Shown: positions 34,235 to 43,274 of the stretch, in pieces
Position numbering within the stretch: the stretch's first letter is position 1
How the letters are laid out: each line of letters starts with the position of its first letter
NCBI GenBank assembly: GCA_031629035.1
Contig: JAVLUG010000003.1
Location: 1 to 64,000, forward strand
DNA from: MVYY01 sp012517575
GTDB lineage: Bacteria; Bacteroidota; Bacteroidia; Bacteroidales; Paludibacteraceae
Direction of reading: 5' to 3'
DNA length: 64,000 bases
Program-made: the position numbers and the translations under genes
The notes under the pieces: generated by a model
Databases searched by the model: none
Seen by the model: the letters and a program-made list of their open reading frames with translations, nothing else
Told to the model about the DNA's origin: nothing

Positions 34235-36028
34235 TTACATTCTTTCAGGAACTTCTATGCCCAGCAATGCCATACCATTCTTAATGACCTCTGCAATAGC
34301 AAATGAAAGAACCAATCTGAAATTGCGCAAATCGGTATTTTCTTCCTTTAAGATAGAATAATCGTGATAAAACTGATTGTACTCTTTTACTAATTCATAA
34401 AGGAAATTGGCTATGAGAGCAGGATTAAATTCATTGCCAGCTTCCTTCACCACTTCGGGAAATTCGGTAAGTAGCTGAATGAGATAACGTTCCTTTTCAG
34501 ATAATAAAAGGTGTAAGTTATTCACTTTGCCAAAAGAAATTGACTGCTCGTCAGCCTTTCGCAAAACAGAACGAATTCGTGCATGAGTGTATTGAATGAA
34601 AGGTCCCGTATTTCCATTGAAATCTATCGATTCTTTTGGATTGAAAGTCATATTCTTTCGTGGATCTACTTTCAGTATAAAATATTTTAAAGCGCCCAAT
34701 GCCACCATACGAACAATATTTTCTATTTCTTCAGGCGAACAACCATCAAGTTTCCCCAGCTCTTCAGAAGTATCGCGTGCCGTCCGAAGCATTTCATCAA
34801 TTAAATCATCTGCATCTACCACTGTTCCCTCGCGACTTTTCATTTTCCCGTCAGGCAATTCAACCATCCCGTAAGAAAAATGTACCAGACTTTTTCCCCA
34901 TTCAAATCCCAACTTATCAAGTAAAATGGAAAGAACCTGAAAATGATAATTTTGTTCATTCCCTACCACATAAACCATTTTCTTTATCGGAAAATCATCA
35001 TAACGAACTTTAGCAGTGCCGATATCCTGAGTCATATATACAGAAGTGCCATCAGACCTCAACAATAATTTTTCGTCCAAACCTTCTTCTCTCAAATCAG
35101 CCCAAACCGAACCATCGGGACGACGATAAAAAATACCGTTGGCCAATCCCTCTTCCACTATCTTTTTGCCCACCAGATAAGTTTCGGATTCGTAATAAAT
35201 TTTATCAAAATTAATTCCCAATTTACGATAAGTTTCATTGAATCCTTCATACACCCACCCATTCATGGTTTCCCATAGCTTCCGAACTTCCGGGTCGTTG
35301 TTTTCCCATGCCAATAACATTTTTTGAGCTTCCTGCATTAAAGGCGCCGATTTTTTGGCTTCTTCTTCGTTCCATCCTTTTTCTACGAGTTCCTTCACCT
35401 GTTGCTTATAAGCCTGATCAAAAAGCACATAATATTTCCCCACCAGATGATCGCCCTTTAAACCTGAACTTTGAGGCGTTTCGCCATTGCCAAACAATTT
35501 CCATGCAAGCATCGATTTACATATATGAATACCCCTATCGTTGACCAGATTTGTCTTAACAACTTTCCATCCATTGGCTTCCTGAATTTGCGCAATACTC
35601 CACCCCAGCAAATTGTTCCGCACATGTCCCAAATGTAAGGGTTTGTTGGTGTTGGGTGAAGAATATTCTATCATCATCAGGTCAGCATTTTCATCCGGGA
35701 TAACTTTCCAAAAATCTTTCTGTTGAAAAATCTCGTTTAATTTTTCGAGCCAGTATTGAACGCCAATTTTCAGATTTAGAAATCCTTTCACTACATTATA
35801 AGATTCTATTACGGATGAACTGTTTAATAAATAATCACCAATTTCTTTTCCGATCTGCTCGGGAGACTTGCGCAGTGACTTTACCAACGGGAAAAGCACA
35901 ACCGTCATATCACCTTCAAATTCCTTTCGTGTTTTCTGAACCTGCAAAGGATTTTGATAAATTTCTTCCCCGTATAAATGTTGTAAAGCTTGTTCAACCA
36001 GCAGTAGAATAGTCTGTTCTAAATTCAT
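34235..36028 (-). CDS. argS: Arginyl-tRNA synthetase
   Basis: This class I synthetase of 597 residues charges tRNA-Arg. It has the HIGH-type motif NTNKPLHLGHVRNNLLGW (about 125-142), the second motif GKMKSREGTVVDADDL (about 390-405), and a C-terminal DALR anticodon-binding domain (from about 480, YTHARIRSVLRKADEQ onward). I use the ATG at 36028 (MNLEQTILLLVEQALQ). The longer open frame upstream is hydrophobic and unlike the family. TAACTTTG lies in the upstream region (about 36053-36060) and may be its -7 box. Confidence 0.97.
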   Translation of the reverse strand: MNLEQTILLLVEQALQHLYGEEIYQNPLQVQKTRKEFEGDMTVVLFPLVKSLRKSPEQIGKEIGDYLLNSSSVIESYNVVKGFLNLKIGVQYWLEKLNEIFQQKDFWKVIPDENADLMMIEYSSPNTNKPLHLGHVRNNLLGWSIAQIQEANGWKVVKTNLVNDRGIHICKSMLAWKLFGNGETPQSSGLKGDHLVGKYYVLFDQAYKQQVKELVEKGWNEEEAKKSAPLMQEAQKMLLAWENNDPEVRKLWETMNGWVYEGFNETYRKLGINFDKIYYESETYLVGKKIVEEGLANGIFYRRPDGSVWADLREEGLDEKLLLRSDGTSVYMTQDIGTAKVRYDDFPIKKMVYVVGNEQNYHFQVLSILLDKLGFEWGKSLVHFSYGMVELPDGKMKSREGTVVDADDLIDEMLRTARDTSEELGKLDGCSPEEIENIVRMVALGALKYFILKVDPRKNMTFNPKESIDFNGNTGPFIQYTHARIRSVLRKADEQSISFGKVNNLHLLLSEKERYLIQLLTEFPEVVKEAGNEFNPALIANFLYELVKEYNQFYHDYSILKEENTDLRNFRLVLSFAIAEVIKNGMALLGIEVPERM

Positions 36029-36208
36029 TTTCAATTGTTTTGAAATTTGGGACACAAAGTTACAAAAAAATAAAGCAAGAGAAAAAAACGTCAAACTGAG
36101 GAAATTGAACAATTTATCAAAATCAATCAAGCTGAGAGATGAATAATCAGGAGCGAGTAAAGTAATTGAAAGAAGGAAGAGCCCTTAAAAGTTTTGAAAA
36201 CATTCAAT

Positions 36209-37453
36209 TCAAAATTTCACGGAGCTTTTTCTTCCAAAAAAATACAAAACAACACACGAAACCATACCAATAATTGCGGACACAATAAAAGTTGTACCTG
36301 CTCCACTGTATTCCGACAAACTGCCGGTATAAAGCGAACCGACCGTTGTCATTCCGATAAATACGAGACTGTAAAGACTCATCACCCTGCCACGAATATA
36401 ATTTTCAGCATTGATTTGAATTGTCGTGTTGCACATGGCAGTGAATATAATCATACAAAATCCGGTCAGGCACAGAAAAATCATAACCAAATAATAATTG
36501 TGAGTCAAACCTGCCATACCCTGAAACAAGGAAAGGCCAAAAGCTCCTGCAAAAAGATATTTCATTTTCGGTTCGGCATGAACTCTGGTGGCAAGAATTA
36601 ATGCACCCAGTAAAGCACCTGTTCCCATAGCAGCCATCAAAAGTCCGTATTGTGAAGCTTCCATCCCCAATTCCATTTTTGTAAATACCGGAACCAGCAC
36701 ATTAAAATTCATGGCAAAAACATTTATAAATAGCATCAGCAAAATTGGCGTATAAATATTCGGAGTTTTAAACACATACTTCAACCCTTCAGCCATTTCT
36801 TTCATTACGCCCGAAGAAACTTTGCTTTCTTTACTCCGATTATCTTCCTTCACATCCATCATCAACAAACCAGCAATAACGGCAATAAACGAAATTCCGT
36901 TTAACAGAAAACATAAACCGATGCCCAGATAACCAATAAGAATTCCGGCTATCGCAGGTCCAATAATTCTTGCCAGATTAAATATGGATGAATTTAAAGC
37001 AATGGCGTTCATTAAATCATCTTTCCCTACCAACTCAATCATTAGCGACTGTCTTGAAGGATTGTCGATAGTATTGAGCATCCCAAGTAACGTGGCAAGA
37101 ACCGCTACATGCCAGTATTTTACTTTGCCAGTAAACGTAAGAGCAGATAAAGCAAGAGCAATCACCATCAACCCTGCTTGGGAAAACACGACCAATTTCT
37201 GTTTGGGAAAACGGTCGACAAAAACGCCGGCAAAAAGAGCAAAAATCAGCACCGGTAAAGTCTGCAAAGTGGTGATCAATCCCAACAGAAAAGGTGAATT
37301 GGTAAGTTTCAGTACAAGCCATGCTTGACCAATGTTTTGCATCCATGTGCCTATCAGCGAAATACATTGTCCAAACCAGAACAATCGAAAGTTCCTATGT
37401 CTGAGGGCGGGAAACGATGAAAAAATCTTTTCCTCAAATTTTACAAACTTCAC
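36209..37453 (-). CDS. MFS transporter, EntS/MFS_3-like exporter
   Basis: This 414-residue inner-membrane protein has about 12 predicted helices. The N-terminal part FRLFWFGQCISLIGTWMQNI and the loop GVFVDRFPKQK between helices 2 and 3 (motif A position) match the MFS_3 group, which includes the enterobactin exporter EntS and many drug exporters. LNTIDNPSRQSLMIELV also fits this group. The substrate cannot be told. It is transcribed alone, 180 bases from argS and divergent from the nuo operon. Confidence 0.82.
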   Translation of the reverse strand: MKFVKFEEKIFSSFPALRHRNFRLFWFGQCISLIGTWMQNIGQAWLVLKLTNSPFLLGLITTLQTLPVLIFALFAGVFVDRFPKQKLVVFSQAGLMVIALALSALTFTGKVKYWHVAVLATLLGMLNTIDNPSRQSLMIELVGKDDLMNAIALNSSIFNLARIIGPAIAGILIGYLGIGLCFLLNGISFIAVIAGLLMMDVKEDNRSKESKVSSGVMKEMAEGLKYVFKTPNIYTPILLMLFINVFAMNFNVLVPVFTKMELGMEASQYGLLMAAMGTGALLGALILATRVHAEPKMKYLFAGAFGLSLFQGMAGLTHNYYLVMIFLCLTGFCMIIFTAMCNTTIQINAENYIRGRVMSLYSLVFIGMTTVGSLYTGSLSEYSGAGTTFIVSAIIGMVSCVVLYFFGRKSSVKF

Positions 37454-37946
37454 TTTATCAACGTTTATCAGAAAAAGAAAAATTATAGTACAAAATTAAA
37501 CGAATTTATGGGCTTTCAGAAAAAACGGACAGTTAATAAAAATCAAACCTTAAAAACAGCTAATAATTTGTCGAAACTTTCTTGGAAAAACTAAGTTGTA
37601 ACTTTATCTGGATAAAATTTACCGGTCTGTAAATATTTACAACAAATTTATGAACATTTGAATTAGCCTATGTAAAAAATGTTTTATTTTATCACTTTTT
37701 CAATTTGATTGAAATTTTTAAACAATAAAGTTAAAATTCAATAAATATATTGCTACAATTTTAAAATTATAAAAATGGCAAGAATCAATATATTGTTTTT
37801 CAACGATTTAAATATATAAATTAAAATAATTTTAAATTTATAACCAGTTGAAGGTAAATAGAAAAAAATTGACAAAAAACTATGAAAATTGGAATTTTTG
37901 TAGTTCCTTTGCACCGTTTTTTTCAGCCTAAAATTTAAAGTTAAAA
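37454..37946. other. Divergent spacer between the MFS gene and nuoA
   Basis: These 493 bases are very AT-rich with no gene or RNA that I recognise. TTCCTTTG at 37904-37911, close to nuoA, resembles a -7 box with one mismatch. TAATTTTG on the minus strand (37498-37491) could be the -7 box of the MFS gene. Neither has a clear -33 partner at 19 bases. Confidence 0.45.
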
Positions 37947-38300
37947 ATGAACACTTTATCTATATTTCTAACCGTAATTATTACCGGAATTATCCTTGTA
38001 ATTGGTGGGTTGGGCATTGCTTTATTACTGGCTCCAAAATCCGACAATCCACAAAAAGGAGAACCTTATGAGTGCGGTATTCCTACCCGAGGCACTTCGT
38101 GGATGCACTTTAAAGCCGGCTATTATCTTTATGCTATTTTATATTTAATGTTCGATGTGGAAGCAATCTTTTTGTTTCCGTGGTCAACTGTCGTGAGGAC
38201 TTTGGGTTTACAAGGCCTGATTAGTATAGTATTTTTTATTCTCATACTCGGACTGGGACTTGCTTATGCTTGGAGAAAAGATATTTTAAAATGGATATAA
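37947..38300 (+). CDS. nuoA: NADH-quinone oxidoreductase-type subunit A
   Basis: This 117-residue protein has three membrane helices and the conserved loop EPYECGIPTRGTSW (about 39-52), which contains the Cys near the quinone cavity, and FDVEAIFLFPW (about 70-80). It starts the nuo operon and overlaps the start of nuoB by 10 bases. Confidence 0.96.
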   Translation: MNTLSIFLTVIITGIILVIGGLGIALLLAPKSDNPQKGEPYECGIPTRGTSWMHFKAGYYLYAILYLMFDVEAIFLFPWSTVVRTLGLQGLISIVFFILILGLGLAYAWRKDILKWI

Positions 38301-38860
38301 ATAAAATCAAAATAAAAGGAATTCCCACAGAGGAATTCAAAGATAATGAGACGCTGGAAGCCTATTTGAAAGAACTCGAAGCCGGTGGTGTCAACGTCGT
38401 TTTAAGCAAACTCGACGATCTCATTAACTGGGGACGTTCAAATTCGGTGTGGCCACTGATTTTTGCAACAAGTTGCTGTGGAATCGAGTTCATGTCCGCA
38501 GCCGCAGCTCATCACGATATTTCTCGCTTCGGCATGGAAGTTACCCGTAACAGTCCTCGTCAAGCCGATCTGATGATTGTGGCCGGCACGATAGTTCATA
38601 AAATGGCTCCGCTTATCAAGCGTGTTTACGATCAAATGGCCGAACCGAAATATGTGGTAGCAATGGGCGCCTGCGCAATTTCTGGTGGCCCGTTTGTGAA
38701 TTCCTACCACGTGGTAAAAGGAATCGATCAAATTATTCCGGTAGATGTATATATACCTGGCTGTCCTCCGCGACCGGAATCCTTGTTTTACGGATTATTA
38801 CAACTCCAGCGCAAAATAAAGGCTGAAAAATTTTTAGGAAACAAAGAAAGATTACATTAA
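38291..38860 (+). CDS. nuoB: NADH-quinone oxidoreductase-type subunit B
   Basis: This protein of about 189 residues holds the N2 iron-sulfur cluster next to the quinone site. The ligands appear in FATSCCGIEF, MGACAISGGPF and GCPPRPE. I start at the ATG at 38291 (MDINKIKIKG), which overlaps the end of nuoA. A TTG start 21 bases upstream is unlikely. Confidence 0.97.
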   Translation: MDINKIKIKGIPTEEFKDNETLEAYLKELEAGGVNVVLSKLDDLINWGRSNSVWPLIFATSCCGIEFMSAAAAHHDISRFGMEVTRNSPRQADLMIVAGTIVHKMAPLIKRVYDQMAEPKYVVAMGACAISGGPFVNSYHVVKGIDQIIPVDVYIPGCPPRPESLFYGLLQLQRKIKAEKFLGNKERLH

Positions 38861-38930
38861 ACAGCAGGTAAAACGAGATTCAAAAAAAATCAAGAAAATT
38901 TGAATTCGATCGCAAGACATCAAAGAAAAA

Positions 38931-40562
38931 ATGGAAGATATAAAAAAGCTCATACTCGATACTGTTAAAGACGCAGTTATTGAAGAAAAGCAAAAACTCA
39001 CCGTAACGGTTGAATGGACAAAGTTGCCACTGCTGGCAAAAACGCTGCGCAACAACAAAGATTTACCTTTCGATTTTCTTGTAAATCTCATCGGTGTGGA
39101 TCGCGGTGAAGAATTAGGCGTTAATTATCTGATCTGTTCATCAAAAGACCTTTCAAAAGAAATAGTTCTTAAAACCAGTACTACCAATCGCGAAAATCCG
39201 CTGTTATACACTGTTACGGATATTTACGAATCGGCGCATTACAGTGAACGCGAAGTATATGCATTGCTGGGGATTCGTTTTATCAATAATCCCGATATGA
39301 GGAAATTTTTCCTGAACAGCGATTGGAAAGGATTTCCTCTGCGAAAAGATTATGATGCCAACCCTGATATTAATCCTGTTTCGATTGAGAGCAAAGAAAT
39401 TCAGGACATAGCTCCAAGAATTATGGAAACAGAAGAAGGTCAGTTGCTGGAAGAAACTATGAAAGTTTTTGAAGACGACGATTATATCATAAACATCGGG
39501 CCTCAGCATCCTTCCACACATGGAGTAATGCATTTCAGAGTTTCGCTGGATGGAGAAAATATTAAAAAAATAGATGTTCACAGCGGCTACATACACCGCG
39601 GCATCGAAAAACTGAGCGAAAGTCTTACTTACCCGCAAATCTTACACTTTACCGATCGTTTGGATTATCTTTCTGCCAATATGAATCGCCATGCCTTGTG
39701 CATGTGCATTGAACAAGCTGCGGAAATTGAAGTTCCTTTGAGAGCGCAATACATTCGCACCATTATGGATGAGCTGAATCGAATCGATTCCCACTGCTTG
39801 GCATGGGCAACTCACACCAACGATTTGGGTGCAACAACTGCATTTATTTACGGAATGCGCGAGCGAGAAGTTATTCTTCAAATTTTTGAAAAAATATGTG
39901 GCGGTCGTCTGATTATCAACCAAAATGTGGTTGGCGGCGTCATGTTCGATATCTATAAAGATTTTCAGAAAGATGTAAAGGCATTTATCCCATACATGCG
40001 CGAAAAACTGGCCGAATACGACCGATTTTTTTCTCACAATGTGATAGCTTTGGGTCGTATGGTGAATATCGGACATCTTTCTAAAGAAAATGCAATAGCT
40101 TATGGCGTTACAGGCCCTGCAGGGCGCGCTTCTGGTTGGTCGTGCGACATACGTAAACATATTCCTTATGCCCTTTACGATCAGGTAAATTTCAAAGAAG
40201 TGATTCGTACCGAAGGAGATTCTTATGCTAGATATTTGAACAGGCTGGATGAAATTGAACAATCGTTGTGTATTATCGAACAATTGATAGACAACATCCC
40301 CGAAGGTGAGATTTGTGCCAAAACGAAACCTATCATCAGATTACCTGAAGGAGAATATCATGCGCGAGTTGAAGCTGCTCGTGGAGAATTTGGAGTCTTC
40401 ATTGAAAGCAGAGGAGATAAATTCCCCTACCGACTGAAATTCCGTTCTCCTTCCATGCAATTGGTATCGGCCATGCCGCTCATTTGCAAGGGAGAAAAAA
40501 TAGCCGACTTTATCGGTATTGGAGGTTCAATGGACTATGTAATTCCCGATATTGACCGGTAA
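38931..40562 (+). CDS. nuoCD: NADH-quinone oxidoreductase-type subunits C and D, fused
   Basis: The 543-residue protein joins a NuoC part (about 1-150; YTVTDIYESAHYSEREVYAL, DWKGFPLRKDY) to a NuoD part (about 180-543; IGPQHPSTHGVMHFRVSLDG, GYIHRGIEKL, GPAGRASGWSCDIRKHIPY). The fusion is common in Bacteroidetes. It forms the peripheral arm around the quinone pocket. The linker between the parts (about 155-180) is acidic. Confidence 0.96.
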   Translation: MEDIKKLILDTVKDAVIEEKQKLTVTVEWTKLPLLAKTLRNNKDLPFDFLVNLIGVDRGEELGVNYLICSSKDLSKEIVLKTSTTNRENPLLYTVTDIYESAHYSEREVYALLGIRFINNPDMRKFFLNSDWKGFPLRKDYDANPDINPVSIESKEIQDIAPRIMETEEGQLLEETMKVFEDDDYIINIGPQHPSTHGVMHFRVSLDGENIKKIDVHSGYIHRGIEKLSESLTYPQILHFTDRLDYLSANMNRHALCMCIEQAAEIEVPLRAQYIRTIMDELNRIDSHCLAWATHTNDLGATTAFIYGMREREVILQIFEKICGGRLIINQNVVGGVMFDIYKDFQKDVKAFIPYMREKLAEYDRFFSHNVIALGRMVNIGHLSKENAIAYGVTGPAGRASGWSCDIRKHIPYALYDQVNFKEVIRTEGDSYARYLNRLDEIEQSLCIIEQLIDNIPEGEICAKTKPIIRLPEGEYHARVEAARGEFGVFIESRGDKFPYRLKFRSPSMQLVSAMPLICKGEKIADFIGIGGSMDYVIPDIDR

Positions 40563-40661
40563 AACTATACTGAGGATTGACAATTCATCATGAAAAAAGA
40601 ACATGATTGATAAGAAGACAGCAATTTCGTATTACAGGTATTAAATTTGAGAAATTTATAT

Positions 40662-41783
40662 ATGATGTTATTAAATTATTCGCAACCGCTGGAATTAACA
40701 AAGCTGATAAAATGGTTTGATAATCTGCTCCGTGCCAGTTTACCTGAATTTTGGACTTTGCTGATAGAGTTTGTGGTAGTAGCGCTGGCTTTACTTGCCG
40801 TTTATGTGGTTGTTGCCTTACTGCTTATCTATGCCGAACGGAAAATTACAGCATTTTTTCAGGCTCGAATCGGACCAAACCGTGCAGGGAAATGGGGCTT
40901 GCTTCAGAGTCCGGCTGATATGATAAAAATTCTGTTGAAGGAAATTATAAAGATTTCACGCTCCGACAGATTCTTGTTTTTTGCTGCTCCATTCTTTATG
41001 ATTGTAGCTTCTTTTGCCACATTCGCTGCCATTCCTTTCGGACAATCGCTCCATGCCATCGACTTCAACATTGGCGTTCTTTACGTAATTGCTATTTCTT
41101 CTCTCGGAATTATAGGCGTTTTTCTGGCCGGATGGTCGAGTAACAACAAATATTCAATGATTGGTGCCATGCGCAGTGGAGCACAGTTTGTGAGCTACGA
41201 ATTGTCGGCAGGATTTGCTCTGATGACCATTGTTGTTCTTTCGGGAACCATGCAATTTTCTGAAATGATTGAAGGTCAACGCTACTGTTGGAATATTTTT
41301 AACGGACATATTTCTTCTCTCATTGCTTTCGTCATTTATCTCATTTCGGGTCATGCAGAAACAAATCGCGGCCCTTTCGACTTGCCAGAAGCTGAATCTG
41401 AACTTACAGCCGGCTATCATACCGAATATTCTGGAATTATGTTTGGCTACTACTACTTGGCCGAATATCTGAACATGTTTGTCATTGCATCCATAGCAAC
41501 CACTGTTTTTCTGGGTGGATATTTACCTTTCGAGATACAAGGTTGGGACGGTTTTAATCAAATTATGAATTATATTCCTTCGTATGTTTGGTTCTTTGGA
41601 AAAACATTTGTTCTCATTTTCCTGAGTTTGTGGGTTCGCTGGTCATTTCCACGTTTACGTATCGACCAGTTGCTGAATCTTGAATGGAAATATCTTTTAC
41701 CCATTAACCTTCTTAACATCGTGTTGATGGTTTTACTTGTACTGACAGGTCTGACTTTGAAAGATTTGTTCGGAATTTTATAA
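40662..41783 (+). CDS. nuoH: NADH-quinone oxidoreductase-type subunit H
   Basis: This membrane subunit of about 373 residues has eight or so helices and bridges the peripheral arm to the proton pumps. Key parts are ERKITAFFQARIGPNRAGKW with the quinone-site loop, and AETNRGPFDLPEAESEL with the conserved acidic residues. I use the ATG at 40662; a TTG at 40647 is less likely. It lies 99 bases after nuoCD. Confidence 0.95.
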   Translation: MMLLNYSQPLELTKLIKWFDNLLRASLPEFWTLLIEFVVVALALLAVYVVVALLLIYAERKITAFFQARIGPNRAGKWGLLQSPADMIKILLKEIIKISRSDRFLFFAAPFFMIVASFATFAAIPFGQSLHAIDFNIGVLYVIAISSLGIIGVFLAGWSSNNKYSMIGAMRSGAQFVSYELSAGFALMTIVVLSGTMQFSEMIEGQRYCWNIFNGHISSLIAFVIYLISGHAETNRGPFDLPEAESELTAGYHTEYSGIMFGYYYLAEYLNMFVIASIATTVFLGGYLPFEIQGWDGFNQIMNYIPSYVWFFGKTFVLIFLSLWVRWSFPRLRIDQLLNLEWKYLLPINLLNIVLMVLLVLTGLTLKDLFGIL

Positions 41784-41805
41784 GCTGCTATAAATTGTAT
41801 AAACA

Positions 41806-42309
41806 ATGAATTCTTTATCAAAATATTTTTTAGGCATATATACCGGAGTTAAGTCTCTGCTGGTGGGAATGTCTGTAACTTGGAAAGAGCTATGGACAAA
41901 AAAAGTAACACAGCAATATCCTGAAAACAGAAAAACACTGGTAGTTTCTGATCGCTTCAGATGTGAGCTGACAATGCCGCATGACGAAAACAACGAACAC
42001 GCCTGCACAGCTTGCGGAATATGCCAAATGAACTGCCCAAATGGCACCATTGATGTACAATCAAAAATGATAGAAACAGAAGATGGGAAAAAGAAAAAAA
42101 TACTTGATGTTTACACGTGGGATCAGGGCATGTGCACCTTTTGTAATTTATGTGTAATTACTTGTCCTTCGAGCGCAATAAAATTTGAAAACAATTTTGA
42201 AAATGCGGTTTTCAACAGACGGAAGCTTATTCACAGACTGAATAATGAAGGATCAAAACTTCGGGAAAAGAAAAAAGAGGTAAAACCTGCCGAATCCAAA
42301 GCAGAGTAA
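41806..42309 (+). CDS. nuoI: NADH-quinone oxidoreductase-type subunit I (two 4Fe-4S)
   Basis: This 167-residue ferredoxin-like subunit carries clusters N6a and N6b. The two motifs are CTACGICQMNCP (about 66-77) and CTFCNLCVITCP (about 107-118). The N-terminus has an amphipathic helix (KYFLGIYTGVKSLLVGM) and the C-terminus is lysine-rich. In this operon it would be the electron entry point to the quinone arm, since nuoEFG are missing. Confidence 0.96.
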   Translation: MNSLSKYFLGIYTGVKSLLVGMSVTWKELWTKKVTQQYPENRKTLVVSDRFRCELTMPHDENNEHACTACGICQMNCPNGTIDVQSKMIETEDGKKKKILDVYTWDQGMCTFCNLCVITCPSSAIKFENNFENAVFNRRKLIHRLNNEGSKLREKKKEVKPAESKAE

Positions 42310-42355
42310 CACTTACAACTTATTTTGTTAAGACATTAGACTTACAAATTTAATT

Positions 42356-42859
42356 ATGGCAGAAAAAATAATATTTTACATTTTAGGTGCAATTATTGCC
42401 ATTTTTTCCATTATGGCGGTAACTTCAAAACAAATAATCCGCTCAGCAACTTATTTGTTGTTTGTCTTAATTGCCACAGCCGGTTTATATCTTTTACTGG
42501 GCTATAATTACTTGTTTGCTGTACAAATTGCAGTCTATGCCGGTGGTGTAATGGTACTTTTTATTTTCGCTATTTCGTTCACCAACCGTCCCGGCGAAAA
42601 GGTACATGGTGAAGTGCCTGTCAGAAAATTAATTGCAGGAACAACGGCAGCTGCGGGAGTTGTATTTTGCGGCTACATTATTTATCGCAACATAAGAAAA
42701 GTTACCGTTTTGGTTCAACAGTACAATCTTTCTCCACAGAAATTAGGAGAAACATTAATGGGAACAGAAAAATATCAATATCTGTTGCCTTTCGAACTGA
42801 TCAGTATTCTGTTGCTCGCCTGCATTGTGGGCGCGGTTATGATTGCAAGAAAAAGATAA
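42356..42859 (+). CDS. nuoJ: NADH-quinone oxidoreductase-type subunit J
   Basis: This 167-residue membrane subunit has five predicted helices. It shows RSATYLLFVLIATAGLYLLL and the YAGGVMVLFIFAISFTNRPG stretch of helix 3, where the pi-bulge lies in known structures. It ends in an ELISILLLACIVGAVMIARK helix. It lies 46 bases after nuoI. Confidence 0.95.
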   Translation: MAEKIIFYILGAIIAIFSIMAVTSKQIIRSATYLLFVLIATAGLYLLLGYNYLFAVQIAVYAGGVMVLFIFAISFTNRPGEKVHGEVPVRKLIAGTTAAAGVVFCGYIIYRNIRKVTVLVQQYNLSPQKLGETLMGTEKYQYLLPFELISILLLACIVGAVMIARKR

Positions 42860-42911
42860 CAAAAGAGTGAGAGTGATTATTATTTCATTCGCTTAAAAAA
42901 TAAACAAATAT

Positions 42912-43253
42912 ATGGGTGATATATTGACAAACTTTTTTACCGGAACAGTTCCCATCGAGGCTTATCTCGGACTGTCGCTCATCATGTTTTTTTGTGGTGT
43001 ATATGGTTTTTTGACACGTAAAAACATGTTAATGATACTAATATCGGTAGAGCTCATGCTTAACGCTGCCGATATAAATTTTGCAGTGTTCAATCGCTAT
43101 TTGTATCCCGGACAACTGGAAGGATTCTATTTTTCACTTTTTACCATTGCAATTGCAGCTTGCGAAACAGCGGTGGCCATTGCCATTATTATAAACATTT
43201 ATCGAAATTTGAAAAGTGTTGAGGTGGATAATTTAAACCAAATGAAAGAATAA
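42912..43253 (+). CDS. nuoK: NADH-quinone oxidoreductase-type subunit K
   Basis: This 113-residue three-helix subunit contains NMLMILISVELMLNAADINF with the conserved Glu used in proton transfer, and IAIAACETAVAIAIIINIYR with a second Glu. These define NuoK and MnhC-like proteins. The C-terminus is hydrophilic. Confidence 0.95.
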   Translation: MGDILTNFFTGTVPIEAYLGLSLIMFFCGVYGFLTRKNMLMILISVELMLNAADINFAVFNRYLYPGQLEGFYFSLFTIAIAACETAVAIAIIINIYRNLKSVEVDNLNQMKE

Positions 43254-43274
43254 ACTTATTGATAAGCAGAAATT